Shown: positions 32,698-44,141 of the stretch, one piece after another | Numbering within the stretch: position 1 is the stretch's first letter | Layout: each line of letters opens with the position of its first letter | Source of the DNA: Halocafeteria seosinensis | Lineage: Eukaryota; Sar; Bigyra; Bicosoecida | DNA length: 52,463 bases | Assembly: GCA_001687465.1 (NCBI GenBank) | Contig: LVLI01000309.1 | Coordinates: forward strand, 1 to 52,463 | Reading direction: 5' to 3' | Position numbers and translations under genes: made by a program | The notes under the pieces: model-generated | What the model was told of the DNA's origin: nothing | Database searches by the model: none | What the model saw: only the letters and a program-made list of their open reading frames with translations

Positions 32698-35276
32698 ATG
32701 AGCTCCTCATTCACCGAACCGCAAGATGAAGGAGCCATCGAAGCTGCGTCTCGATTGGCCGAAATTAAGCCTAAAAGGCTCTCTTTAGAGTCCGTTATAG
32801 GATTCAATGGTGCGTATTTTGGGCTCACCGCGCTAGTTTTTCCAATTCAGACGTATCCACTAGGCGCCCAGCTGTGTATTCACTCCCATTGATGGGAACT
32901 TGATTCCTGAGGAATTGGTATAGCGATGGGATGCTGGAGGTTTGTGGGGACGACCGTTAGGCTCTTGGCCGGGTTAGCACCAAGGGGAAGATACGAGGGA
33001 ACAAAAAAGGTGCATCTTGGGTGGTGACCTGAATTCAATTTGCTCGAGTTGTGCGCTGATGGTGATAGAACTGTTCCCCGATAAAATCTAGGAGACTTAC
33101 TTGGTTCACGTGCTTGCTTCCTTTTGCTGTCACCGTACGCATGCAGGACGCATTCCTCGGGGCCTTGTACAGCACCCGGATGGAGTACATATCATATACC
33201 CGCTGGGAACTACAGTAGTGGTGAAAAACACCATAGAAAACACACAGATCTTTCTTCAAGGGCATACGGAAAGTGTAGAATGTCTGGCAGTATCGGACGA
33301 TGGAAAAATGGTCGCTTCCGGTCAGGCAGCCTCAGTGGGGTTTAAGGTAGGTGTTAAATGTAACGCGGGTTCCGAGTCTTGTTTATATTGAAACATTGTT
33401 CACTGATTGCAGTCTCCTGTGATAGTTTGGGACTTGGAAGGTGCCTTTGCGAGTGCCCAAGAGCAGCCCGAAACAGATGAAGATGTTGAAGAAGACCACT
33501 CGTCCAAATTTATCCTTTATACGCTGTTGCTCCACAAGGGTGGAATACAAGCCGTTGATTTCTCTCCCTGTAATAGTTACTTGGCCAGTCTTGGAGGCCG
33601 AAACGATAATAGTCTTGTGATTTGGGACCTTACTGATGGTCAAGCAGTTTGTGGCTCTCCCGCCGGTAGTCATCAAGCATACACTGTTCAGTGGGGTCGA
33701 ACGCGCAGTGACATGCTCATGACCGCTGGACAGTACAATATTCGTCGCTGGGAATTCTCACATGAACGACGACGAGTACGTATTCAATTGAGCACGACTC
33801 CTCTCTTTTTCAGCGCACGGCATCATCGAAGACCTTATGCCGTTTATGATTACAGGTCACTCCTACAGATATGCAAGTGGGGGCAATCAAGCGTATCGTA
33901 AACTGCATCGTGATAGATGATACAGATACCCTTGCTTGGTGCGGAACTCACTCTGGAGACTTGCTAGAAATCAACATTGTCAACGGTCGTTTCGTTCGAG
34001 CCAGCAAAAACCGGTTCAGCCAGGGGATAGTTAGCCTTGCCTTCGTCCCCTCCAGTTCCCACGATATCATTATCTGCGGGAACGGAGATGGGTCGCTCGT
34101 TTCCCTCAGTACGAAAGCGCTACAAGTTGTTAAGTACGTTACCAACGAGCTTGTTGAACGTTTCATGTACAGTATGTGCATACTCCTCTGCTGATCAATT
34201 TTTGCAGAGCCGTCCAACTTCTCGGTCGTGTAACCTCTATCGCACTGGACGAATCGCGCGTGGAAGCCTTAATTGGTACTTCTGATGGCAACCGTTACCT
34301 GATGAACGTAGACGATTTCGCCCCAGAGCTGCGTGGAACCGCTCATGAGGAACCAATAAATGACATTGCGTTCCCTCCACATTCCTCGGAGCTTTTCGTC
34401 ACATGCGCGGGTACTGATGTGAGACTGTGGAACAGTGACAAAAGAACGGAGCTATTAAGGATCCAAGTCCCAAATCTCGTATGCCACTGCTGTACGATCT
34501 TGGAAAACGGTTCTGCTATTATCACAGGTTGGGATGATGGTAAAATACGTGCATTTACTCCCGAGTCTGGAAAATTGTTATTTTGTATAACCGATGCACA
34601 CATTGAGTGCGTTACCGCTTTGAGTGCGACACATGGCTGCGACCGGATACTGTCGGGTGGAAAAGACGGACGCGTCAGAGTATGGAAGATATCTGGACCT
34701 ACTCAGACTATGGAAATGACGTTTAAAGAGCATAAGCGGGCTGTAACTAACATAGCCGTTTCAGAAGGCGATGATGAGTTCATTAGTTCCTCCGAAGATG
34801 GATCCTGTATCATTTGGAATTTAAAACGCGGAATCAGAGCGAACGCGATTTTCGCATCTACCATGTTCCGTTCTGCCCTTTACCACCCAGACGAAAGCCA
34901 GCTTCTCACAGCAGGTTCTGATCGCAAGCTTAGCTACTGGGATACAACTGACTGTTCAGCCATCAGAGTAATCGATGGTTCCACTGAGGAAATCATGGCC
35001 ATTGATATAGGGCGTGACGGGACACTATTTACCTCTGGAGGGCATGACACATTGGTCAGATTATGGTTATACGAGGAGGGAATCAATGTTGCCGTGGGTA
35101 GAGGGCATTCCAAATACATTTCAAGGCTGAAGATCAGTCCTGATCAACGACGCATTGTGTCTGTCGGCGCTGAAGGAGGCATTTTTATGTGGGAAATGCC
35201 AGACAAGGAAAAAGTCAGTCTTGAAAACATGGGTGTAAACCTTGATGCTATGGGGGTTGCGACGAATACGCAATGA
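32698..35276 (+). CDS. CFAP52: CFAP52/WDR16, WD-repeat axonemal inner protein
   Basis: A double beta-propeller that sits inside the B-tubule of ciliary doublets. Five exons (32698-32809, 33147-33346, 33413-33775, 33856-34133, 34208-35276) give 673 aa (human 620). Family blocks appear in order: LSLESVIGFNG, then GLVQHPDGVHIIYPLGTT, FLQGHTESVECLAVS, YLASLGGRNDNSLVIWDL, MLMTAGQYNIRRWE, DTLAWCGTHSGDLLEI, FVTCAGTDVRLWN, GWDDGKIRAFTPESGKLLF, RILSGGKDGRVRVWK, FISSSEDGSCIIWNL, LLTAGSDRKLSYWD, FTSGGHDTLVRLW and IVSVGAEGGIFMWEMP. The conserved exon 1 was recovered by its SVIGFNG end. Exon 4 includes about 20 residues (VTPTDMQVGAIKRIVNCIV) beyond a misleading in-frame read-through of exon 3. Confidence 0.95.
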
Positions 35277-35493
35277 AGAGGCAACACAAGCCTACTGCTC
35301 TATAGAAAGTACACCGATAATAAACAAGATGCACTTGTCATGGTGGTTCTGGTTTTATAGACTGAACCTAGCATAAGAACCCATGTTGTACGGTAAGCAA
35401 GTACTGTCTCCCCACGGCTACCAGTCGTCACGCTCAGCACAAACATTCATGGGATCATCGTGATACACGTCTGCGAGTGTACATTTTGGCTGC

Positions 35494-35535
35494 ATTGATT
35501 TACGTTGATTTCACATTCACCAAACGTAAATCAAT
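35494..35535. repeat. Perfect 13-bp inverted repeat (hairpin) between convergent genes
   Basis: The arms ATTGATTTACGTT (35494-35506) and AACGTAAATCAAT (35523-35535) are exact reverse complements around a 16-nt loop. It lies between the 3' ends of CFAP52 (plus) and glutaredoxin (minus), in a 425-bp interval that otherwise shows no coding signal. A role in 3'-end formation is possible; it could also be a remnant of a small inverted-repeat element. Confidence 0.6.
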
Positions 35536-35701
35536 AGAACTGTTGCGCTTCACTAGACGGAAACTGATCCGGACAGAGCTGGAAAGGATACTGATTACAC
35601 GTACTGATCAGAGGACATGCATTATGCAGTAACACGTCACAACGAGCAGACAGCTCAGCCTTCAATAGCAGCTGCTACGACTACCACTCCTTCATCATCT
35701 A

Positions 35702-36378
35702 CTACTGTCCTGTAGAAAGCCCAGCTTCCGAAAGTTTTTTCTGCAACTCTCCGTCTTGGTAGGCACTGAAGGTTTCATCAGCGCCTCCTAGGAGATTACC
35801 AGTAATGTAAACCTGAGGTACAGTCCTCTGACCAAACTTGTCCATCAGTTGTTGCTGTAGAGTCATGCCCATGTCTGCATCGCATGTGTCGCAACGAACC
35901 CTTCAAGTGCACAATTCTCCACCACCAGCGCAGCGCGGCACTTACTACCCATGTTATCTAATTCGATCAAGGAGTATGGAGTCTTTATACTTCCCAGGAG
36001 TTGCTTAACTTTGGAACAGAACCTGAAACCCCGAAATCCAAGCCACGCGTCTCTCACCATGTAATTTTCTTCCTTTTAAAACAGCACTTACGGGCACGTT
36101 GACTTGCTGACAATGACGAGTGGGTTGGACTGTATATAATCGATAGCTTCCGTCTCTGATGAGAATTGATTCGTCACATCCTGATGTTCCTGAAGAATCG
36201 GTGCCGTTTGATGGTACCCTTTCCCCACTCCCAACGGAGGTGCTACTACGAAGCTAGTGATGGCACTTTTAAGGCCGGCAGGATTCCTCCTGAATCCTGT
36301 AGAAAGGGCTCTCTGAGCCTGTATACACCTCCCCGTGGATGCCCTGGAGGCACGCACGACGACTCTGTTCATTCTCAA
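35702..36378 (-). CDS. Dithiol (CPFC-type) glutaredoxin, organelle-targeted
   Basis: Class I glutaredoxin that reduces disulfides or deglutathionylates proteins with glutathione. Three exons (complement of 35702-35874, 35949-36022, 36092-36378) give 177 aa. The active site CPFC is at about residues 95-98, split by the first intron. Glutathione-binding motifs follow: RTVPQVYITG and LLGGADET. The first about 65 residues are rich in Arg, Ser and Ala with no acidic residue (MRMNRVVVRASRASTGRCIQ), typical of a mitochondrial or plastid presequence. Size without the presequence fits a standard glutaredoxin. The Met at 36372 is an alternative start. Confidence 0.92.
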
Positions 36379-36823
36379 TCTATCCTAAACGATTGCTATT
36401 ACTACCAAATCCGTTTGCCAATTATCCGCCACACACTTTATAAAACATCTATATCAGGATTAGGTATTGGCTGTATTTAAAAAAGGCGTCATTGAACAAA
36501 GTAACTCAGGCTCAATGACTCAGACATAGAGAGAACAAACAAATGTTTCACCCACCATACAATACAATGGCATGTGCTCCCATGTTTGTGTAATATATGA
36601 GCTCATGGAACACGATAGTGTAACGTGTCAAAGCAGGAATGGGGATAGTGATCGCTTGATGTAGAGAATTAGTTGTACTGGCAGTAAAAATCGTCGGGCG
36701 CGGTTTTCTCAGCCACAGCGCATTCTACAGTGTCCCTCCATAGAACCTCCCACGAGGACATTTGGCCCCTTTCATCGGTATTGAGCGTTAGTTGGGTGTG
36801 TGCCGCAGAGAGCCAGAACCAGC
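36379..36823. other. Intergenic region between divergent glutaredoxin and SCaMC genes
   Basis: About 445 bp containing both promoters. No open frame, repeat or RNA gene that I can support was seen. Confidence 0.4.
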
Positions 36824-38646
36824 ATGGAGCCGGAAGACATTGAGAAACTATTCAAAGAGTTTGATGACGATAAAGGTGAGTATAGTCGAACCGGCTCTGC
36901 TGACTTAAAGCATGCCATGGAGCGCTTTGTTGGATGGTGCAGATGGCTATATTGACCGCAAACAGTTTCGGCGTGCGATGCATGAGCTGCGGGTGCCATA
37001 CAGTGACAAGAGCGTGGATAAATTCTTGGAGAGTGTGGGACTGGATCCAACCAAAGAAAATAAATTTACTCTATCACAGTTTTACAGCTTCGTTGTTTCG
37101 CAACAGGACGCTCTGAGGAGGTCCTTTCATGAGCTGGATATTACGCGGGATGGTGCCTTGGGAGAAAAGGACATTAAAACAATGTGCAAGAAGCTAAACA
37201 TTGACCTGACAGAGGAACAAATACGACACATGATTTCCATCATAGACGCCGATGGAAGCGGAGCAGTGGTAAGTAGCCTACCTTTATGCCAACAACTAAC
37301 TTATTCAAAATCCTGCTGCTACTATTTGCTTTTCAGGAATTCGGAGAGTTTGCCAATACCTTCTTTGGTATTGGTGATTTGGATCCGGAGGACATATTCG
37401 ACGAATGGTTAACTCACTCCAATCTTGAACTGGGTGACTATGCCGGTGCTATGGAGCTACCGGATGCCTCGAATCAGTCATCAGCCATCCTCTTGATAAG
37501 CGGGGCAATAGCGGGTGCAGTTAGTAGAACACTCACAGCCCCTATGGATCGGTAGGTGCAGGCGACATTTCTACCTAGCGTCGTTACACGAGTCACTATT
37601 TGCAACTTTTTGCAGACTGAGAACCTTAATGCAAGCTCAGGTACAGTCTCCCAGACTTTCGCCGAAGTATAACACTCCTCAATATGTTGCCATTCTGCCG
37701 AGCATCAAGAAGATATATATGGATTCCGGTATCAAGGGATTTTGGAGGGGAAACGGAGCTAATGTGATTAAAATTGCCCCAGAGGTAAGGGAATTGTTGA
37801 CTTAAGGACGTTGCTCCTGATCCGGTTTCTACATTTATGCGCTTTCTCAAGCAGACTGGGATTCGTTTCTGGACATACGAAAATTCGAAAGCATTGTTCT
37901 GTGCCGATCTGGAACATATAACCATGGCAGAACGTTTCGTGGCAGGGTCATTTGCCGGTGCAACTGCACAATTATTTATCTACCCTTTGGAAATTGCAAA
38001 AACAAGAATCGCCTTATCTAGTTATCAAGAATACTCGGGTATCTTCCATTGTTTAATTTCTTGCGTTCAACGCGAAGGCTGGAGAAGTGTCTACAAAGGC
38101 TTAAATGCGAGTTTATTGGGGATCGTTCCGTATGCTGGAGTGGATCTCACAGTGTTCAATACTTTAAAAGACTGGTATGAGACAAAGTACCAGGGCAAAA
38201 AACCAGGTGTTGGCACCTTATTAGGCTGTGGTGCCGTTGCGACAACATGCGGACAGTTGGTAACATACCCTATACAGCTGGTGCGAACACGACTCCAGGT
38301 ATGATTTGTTGCTTTAGCACCTGTTGGCTGCATCAACTAGCATATAATGTATGACATTTGTCTGTATTGCAGGCGCAAGGAATGAAAGGAAGGGACAAAG
38401 TGATATATAAAGGCATTTTCGATTGTCTAAGTCAAACTGCACGGCACGAAGGTACGTACGCAGCTGCAGCGTTTCCAGTACCGCGGGTAAAACAGCATCT
38501 TACCTCCCTGAAATACAGGCATCCGTGGACTATACAAAGGATTACTGCCGAACTTTATGAAAACACTTCCCGCTATTAGCATAAGCTATGCCGTTTATGA
38601 GACTACAAAACGAATGCTCACGGAGAGTGACTTGAACAAGAAGTGA
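36824..38646 (+). CDS. SCaMC-type Ca2+-regulated mitochondrial ATP-Mg/Pi carrier (SLC25A23/24/25-like)
   Basis: Inner-membrane carrier exchanging ATP-Mg for phosphate under Ca2+ control. Seven exons (36824-36875, 36943-37268, 37337-37551, 37616-37784, 37855-38298, 38373-38451, 38519-38646) give 470 aa, the family length. N-terminal EF-hands: [27 protein letters not shown] and [13 protein letters not shown]; the second lacks some Ca2+ ligands. An amphipathic link precedes three carrier repeats with signatures [20 protein letters not shown] and [11 protein letters not shown], and [16 protein letters not shown] typical of SCaMC. The C-terminal exon ([20 protein letters not shown]) was found by the carrier pattern. 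All introns are 65-74 bp. Confidence 0.94.
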
Positions 38647-38883
38647 TAACCCTTAAGCATGGAATTAGCAGCTAGCAACGAAGGGCGGATGTCCTTGTTT
38701 CGTTTGCCTAATCTCCAAATTCTGGTGTTAAGGAAGTATACAGAACATCGATTCGTGATCCTCGTAGCAAGAAGCAGGAGTCTACTGTCGAGAGGAGCTA
38801 CACACAATGGGCAATGGGTAACAGTGTATTTCCCGAGAGCACAATAAGACTGGAAGAATTTACAGTATGGACGAAGGTCGAAA

Positions 38884-40419
38884 CTAGCTAAATGGTGCAG
38901 ACTGCTCAATATCTTCTGTAGTATCGGGTGCTTCGCTAGACCTGCTGTCTTCTTGAGACTGATGATTGATTCTCTCGGCCCCTGCTTTGAGTCGAGATAT
39001 CTCAAGCTCCAGGACAGCCCGCTGTTGGTGATCTAAAGTGCCGTGTGAAAAGGTGCAATTATCTCCTTGCTTGCATGTGCCCCCTCCCGAAGCATCTGGG
39101 TCGGAATTGCCTATTGCTGCGGCGTGAAAAAAGCGGCACGGATGTGAGGATAGATCGTGATTGAAGAGGCATTGGTCTCCTTTAAGGCAGTTCCCCAGCA
39201 GGTGGTAGCGACAGATGTCACTTGTAGCCGCGATGTTCACAGTAGTATTCGTACCAATTACAACTTCCTGGGTATGGCTGTTGCCAGAAGAAGAAGGCGT
39301 GCCATTGCTTGTGTTCTCTTGACTCTTGTTCTTGCCAGGGGATGTTGCCTGCTCATGCTTCTGTCGTGCCCGATACAATTGTGACTTTATCTCTTTAGAG
39401 CTTTGCTTGCTGGGATTGTTCAGCGATTTGTAAAGCTGACTCTGGAGATTTTGAGATCTTCGCGAGTCCTCTTTGGCATTCACACCTGATGATATAGAAG
39501 CCAACTGCTCTGCACCAGACGACATCCACCTGTTTTTTACCGCGGGTGTCTGGGCTGCTGAGACCGCTGTATGAGAATCAGTAGCTTCATTCTGCAATTG
39601 TACCATGGACTGGGGACAATGAACAATACAACACCAGTCAATTCATCTAAGTTCCCATACCTGCGTCGGAGTGTTTTCACGGCTAGTGCTATCCGGAGTT
39701 TTCTTCTCTGCCTTGTGGAAACTAAGGATCTCTTTGCTTTTCGCCCTTTCTTTCTGACGGATTCTTCGTTCGGCGGCCACATCTTTTGGCGATCTCCTCA
39801 TCATAATTTTATCTGGATGTTTCGTTGCGCTTGACTTTGCTTGCTCTTGTCCAGGCTGCGCTTCGCCCCTCACAATCTGATTCTGACTCGGATCAAAGAA
39901 AGAAAGCAGCTTTGTGATGGTATCGCGACTCAAACTCCTCTCATATTCTTGGACGGGATTGAGAGCACCGGAGTCTTCTTTGGTGGAGTCTTGGCTGTCC
40001 TTAGCTTTTGGAAGGGGAGGAACCTGGAATGGTGGTGTACCCAATAAGACGCATTCTATGAGAGAAAAGAAGCAACCACTGGTTCCAAGAGTACTTACCG
40101 AGTTTATCGCCTGCGGGAGGTCGTCGATGTCAGGTACACGGAAGCGTTTCAGCCCAGCACTCTGGTTGTTATTCGACTTCCTTCGCTTCCCCTGCATGGA
40201 AGTCTTCTTGCCTTGGCCGTCGCTTCCTCTAGACTGCGCAGACAATGGTCGCTTATTGTTCTCAGCGGGCCTCGTTGGACTCTGCACTAAACTAGTCCTT
40301 GCACTGGCGGTGCATGTCGATGGCGTGGAAGAAGCACTAGTCATACTTCCAGTTGCCGAGGGCGCTTCCCCATTCGAAACATGACTATCCGACACCGACA
40401 CTGTTGCTCCCGTCGTCAT
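38884..40419 (-). CDS. CCCH zinc-finger protein (ZC3H4/6/8-like)
   Basis: Three exons (complement of 38884-39609, 39661-40023, 40099-40419) give 469 aa. Two CCCH fingers lie near residues 360-420: CRYHLLGNCLKGDQCLFNH (C-x8-C-x5-C-x3-H) and CRFFHA..CKQGDNCTFSHG. The KGDQC-F-H and PCRFFH..GDNC-FSH pairs are typical of ZC3H4/6/8, nuclear RNA-binding proteins linked to restriction of non-coding transcription. A Ser/Thr-rich N-terminus with a basic patch (GKKTSMQGKRRKSNNNQ) and a Pro-rich segment (VPPLPKAK) precede them. The rest is predicted disordered. The gene ends 237 bp from the convergent SCaMC stop. Function is by homology of the fingers only. Confidence 0.78.
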
Positions 40420-40605
40420 TATGTGTGTTATTGTTGCTGGATCCCGTCCTGTAAATTACCACGCATCAATCAACAATTCGACACATCTGGTCCGTAGTGA
40501 ATGAACCAAACAAATCGAAAGACATGCATAGTATAGAATTCCCACATGATAGAAATTGATTTATTGTATTCTGATTCGTCCCGTTGACGTAATAAGTGTT
40601 ATACG

Positions 40606-41058
40606 ATGGCAGGGATAGCCAATCGTGTAGGGGGTGTGTTTATAGCTGGGATAGCTTCCTATGCTGCATACCACACATTACACACCAAAATATGGGACCG
40701 AGCGATGGCGGTGGACCATCGAATTCAGGCCATACGGGACGAGATCCCTTCGGCGTCCTCTTATACAGAACAGGCTGTACGTGTCACTGTTGTCATATCT
40801 GTGTGTAACAGGTTAAGATGTCTATGATGTGTTGGTGGTGTGCTGCTGCAGCATCCTACGAGACCGACGACCCTGTGGGAACGATTTGTGCGGGATGACT
40901 CTTTTAGGCGATTAAAGAAACGAGCAAAGGCTACTTGGAATAACGGTGTATGGGGTGTGCAAAATTTCGTCTCAGAGAAAGTGTTCCATGAAAGCGAACA
41001 GACCAAGACCGCCAAGAAATCTGAAGCCGAACAACCATCAGGTGCAACACAAAAGTGA
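40606..41058 (+). CDS. Small membrane protein, possible MICOS subunit MIC12/MIC13-like
   Basis: Two exons (40606-40776, 40852-41058) give 125 aa. The N-terminus is a Gly/Ala-rich single span (NRVGGVFIAGIASYAAYHTL), followed by a helix and, near the C-terminus, a basic helix with ATWNNGVWGVQNFVSEKVF. MIC13/QIL1 and yeast Mic12 share this plan: a Gly-containing N-terminal span and a WNxG motif downstream. MIC13 bridges MIC60 and MIC10 at crista junctions. The match is short and the family is fast-evolving, so this is a hypothesis. The last 20 residues are Lys/Glu/Ala-rich. Divergent from the CCCH gene. Confidence 0.45.
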
Positions 41059-41378
41059 AGAAAGTTGCATGGAATGGGAGCAATGAAGCATGGACGGACA
41101 TAGAAACTATCCATCTGGTATTAAGTAGCTGCATAGAGGGTCATTGCCTCTTTGACACTAAAACAGGAGGAGGGTATATCACACCGTGTATGCCTTACTC
41201 CTCCCGGGCCCCGGAAGCCTTGGGGAAGGGGTTGCGTATATATTGGATAGGTTATTTCTATATTTCCGATGTATACGATGTCGTAAACACATCAGTTATC
41301 CTTAGCAGACAAATGTAACCAATTAGAGGTGGTAATATAGTACATTGTACCAGAACTTCACGAGACCATAACTTCCTC

Positions 41379-41696
41379 CGCCTTCATAACCGGGATTGCA
41401 TGCAATGACCTCTTAGCGCATCTCGTTCACGTGCGACATTTGTCCAATTTGACACGCATGGAATTGGACTTTGAATAGAGTGTGTAGAGTGTTTCGGCAT
41501 TGGTCTCATGGTCAGAGATGGAGTTTGTGTTCGCACTGCCTTTACAGGTGGAGAGTAATATCATTCATGCAAAAGGATGCGATGGTCAACATGTGACAAT
41601 ACACAAACGGAGAGAAGCACTGCTCTAAAACAGCTCTTAGAAGCTGCGAGAAACCTAAGAGCAGCTAGACTTCGTTGTGAAGCTCGAGTGAAATGA
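41379..41696 (+). CDS. Candidate small spliced gene, 3' part only
   Basis: Exons 41548-41584 and 41641-41696 join in phase (VESNIIHAKGCD then EAARNLRAARLRCEARVK, stop) across a 56-bp GT-AG intron. An upstream open stretch ending at 41473 (ITGIACNDLLAHLVHVRHLS) also looks coded and could join through a donor near 41424 or 41430. The start was not found. No family recognised. The rest of 41059-41918 shows nothing I can support. Confidence 0.3.
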
Positions 41697-41918
41697 CGAG
41701 CTTCTAGCCGAACCCCTTCTAGAACACTTGATAGTGCACTGGGCAGAGCACACTTCTTTGAAAACTGGTGCATTGATAGCTAACCGCATAGGAGTAGCAG
41801 TCAATCCTTTGTTCTGTACTGATTTAGGGTCAGCCACGAAGAAGGATAGCGTCCATATCCCTGTATTATTTTTCTTCTGTGACGAGGATACGTCACCCTA
41901 ATACGAAAAGTAACAAGA

Positions 41919-44033
41919 ATGTCATCCGCCTACGCTTCCCCCGAGGAGGTGGTCCCCAGAAAGGGGGTCCCTACGGCGACGACGCTCTCCGTTGACATGT
42001 CCGAGCAGGACAGAAAATGGAGAGATTTACCGTGGGCCATTGCGTTCTATATCCACGCCCTTGTCGTCATCATCTTGGCGTTCGCGGTTGGAATTCCAGA
42101 GATCTCAGGTGAGTGAGTTGGGGGTCTCGATTTTCCATTCCTGCAGATCGCTCGAACTTGGGAGGGTATTAGAGTATCAAACGTCGACTATCTGACTGCA
42201 GACGATGAAAACAAGAAGGATAGTTCGGGTACGACCACCAACACTTCCGGCCCCAACATCAACGGTGGTGCAGCCATTGGAGTGCTCTCTGCTGTTGCCT
42301 TCATATCGTTGTTTGTCTCTTTCGGCTGGATCTATTTGTTGATGAACAAAGCCAAGGTGATGATACAAACTCTAGTGGTTGCAAACATTGTGGTCATGCT
42401 TCTCGGGTTCGTCATTGTGGGTGCCGCGACTGGTCAGTGGGTCTTTGCGATTATCGGCTTTGGCATACCAGGTAAGCGCCCCTAATGGCGTAATAGCTCG
42501 CGAGTTCTGTATGGCGGATATTATATGCTGTTTACTGGCCGCGACGACAACTTACATCCAGGGGCTATAATGCTGTGCTGGTACTTTTTCGTGCGCAATC
42601 GGATACCGTTCGCTGCTGCAACGCTGGAAGTCAGCTGCATGGCAGTACTGAGATACAAGTGCAGCTTCGGCTTCGCATTTGCCAGTCTTGGTGTGGTACG
42701 TTTCGGATCCGCTTCCACTGGAGTAACCTGTTTGTTGCACACTACCACTTTGTTCTTCAGGAACTGGTATGGGTGATACTGTGGGCACTGGCTACTATAG
42801 GCGTTGGTGAAGCTGTCAATAGCTTTGCAATAACTATAATTTTGCTAATTTCTTTCTACTGGACGAGCACCGTCATAAAGAACGTTGTCCACACTACAGT
42901 GTCAGGTAAAGAATTACGCTGCGTTCATACAACCCGCGTTGGTGTTGCACTATCTTTGTTGCTATTATTGTGATGTCACCCAGGGACTGTGGGAACATGG
43001 TGGACTCAAAGAGGTACGTCGCGTAGAAATAAAGTTTACAGATGGGCTGAATGACAACTTTGTCCACAACAGATCCCGATGATCCCACATGGAATGCTTT
43101 CAAGCGAGCTTCTACCAAGAGTTTTGGCTCTATCTCCTTGATCTCCCTCCTTATAGCCATTGTTAAGACGATGCATTACCTGGCATCTCAGGCACAAAGA
43201 GAGGCAGAAGGTCCCATGGCTTTTGTATGGTGCATTGTCAGATGTATTGTACATTGTCTATTAGTAAGTCTGAAGGTATTTTGATCTCCGCTGGGGAAGA
43301 ATTGACGTATTGTCGTTTTGCCTGAACAGAGGCTTCTTGAGTACTTCTCCGACTATGCGCTAGTCCACGTAGCCCTTTACGGTAAAGCACTCGTCCCTGC
43401 CGCAAAGGACACCTGGAATATGTTTAAGGTAAGGGTTGTAATTGGATGAAAGACTCCGCAAGTCTAGTCATCCATTTTGTATGCAGGAGCGAGGGTGGGA
43501 CGCAATCATTAATGATTCTCTGTACGTACTTAGATGTACCCCTTGCCGGCGTGTCGCTATTATATATTTTCAACAAGCCGTGCAGCATCGGGATGACTTT
43601 AAGTTTCTCCGCTTTTATTGTTGGTATTATTTCTGTTGCCATCGGTCTGGCCCTCGGGTTTGCAGTCAAGGATGAGAGTGTAGATGAGACTGTGTTCATG
43701 GTCCTTGTTGGGTTCCTATCCTTCTTCATTGGATTTGGAATGTGCATAGTAATGGCAGGGGTCATTGACTCGGCCGTGAAAACAGTTTTCGTTTGCTTTG
43801 GAGACGCCCCAGAGGCTCTGAGAAACTCCCACGAGGATGCATTTAAGATCCTTTTCCCCGCATGGGAACAACAATTTCCGCAGGTAAGAAAATGTGTATG
43901 TAGCCAGACCGGGCAATGCCACATCTATCGCGTTTATTGCTTAATACCACAGGAGATGGAGCAAAGTGGTTATTCTGAGAAGTACCAGAACTACAGCTAC
44001 AACGCATATACTCCGGCTACGTCAGCCACTTAG
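41919..44033 (+). CDS. Choline-transporter-like protein (SLC44/PNS1 family)
   Basis: A multi-span plasma-membrane or organelle protein of the CTL/PNS1 family. Ten exons (41919-42108, 42202-42471, 42562-42695, 42761-42905, 42984-43013, 43073-43263, 43330-43428, 43487-43521, 43586-43883, 43953-44033) give 490 aa with about ten spans. Family blocks: DRKWRDLPWAIAFYIHAL near the N-terminus, RNRIPFAAATLEV, FYWTSTVIKNVVHTTVSG, TVGTWW, FGSISLISLLIAIVKTM, LEYFSDYALVHVALYGK, AAKDTWNMFK, WDAIINDSL and VFVCFGDAPEALR. Exons of 30 and 35 bp were placed from these blocks and the phases close. The tail is Tyr/Ser/Asn-rich. PNS1 members are linked to choline or thiamine-pyrophosphate transport in some lineages, but the substrate here is not predictable. 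Confidence 0.9.
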
Positions 44034-44141
44034 ATGCAAGCTCCGCATGAGTCTCCATCATTTCTCAAAGTAATTTGAGCGCGTGTTCTTAGTGAATACA
44101 CATGAGATTGAAATACATATAAAGGATACCATTTCAAAGAC

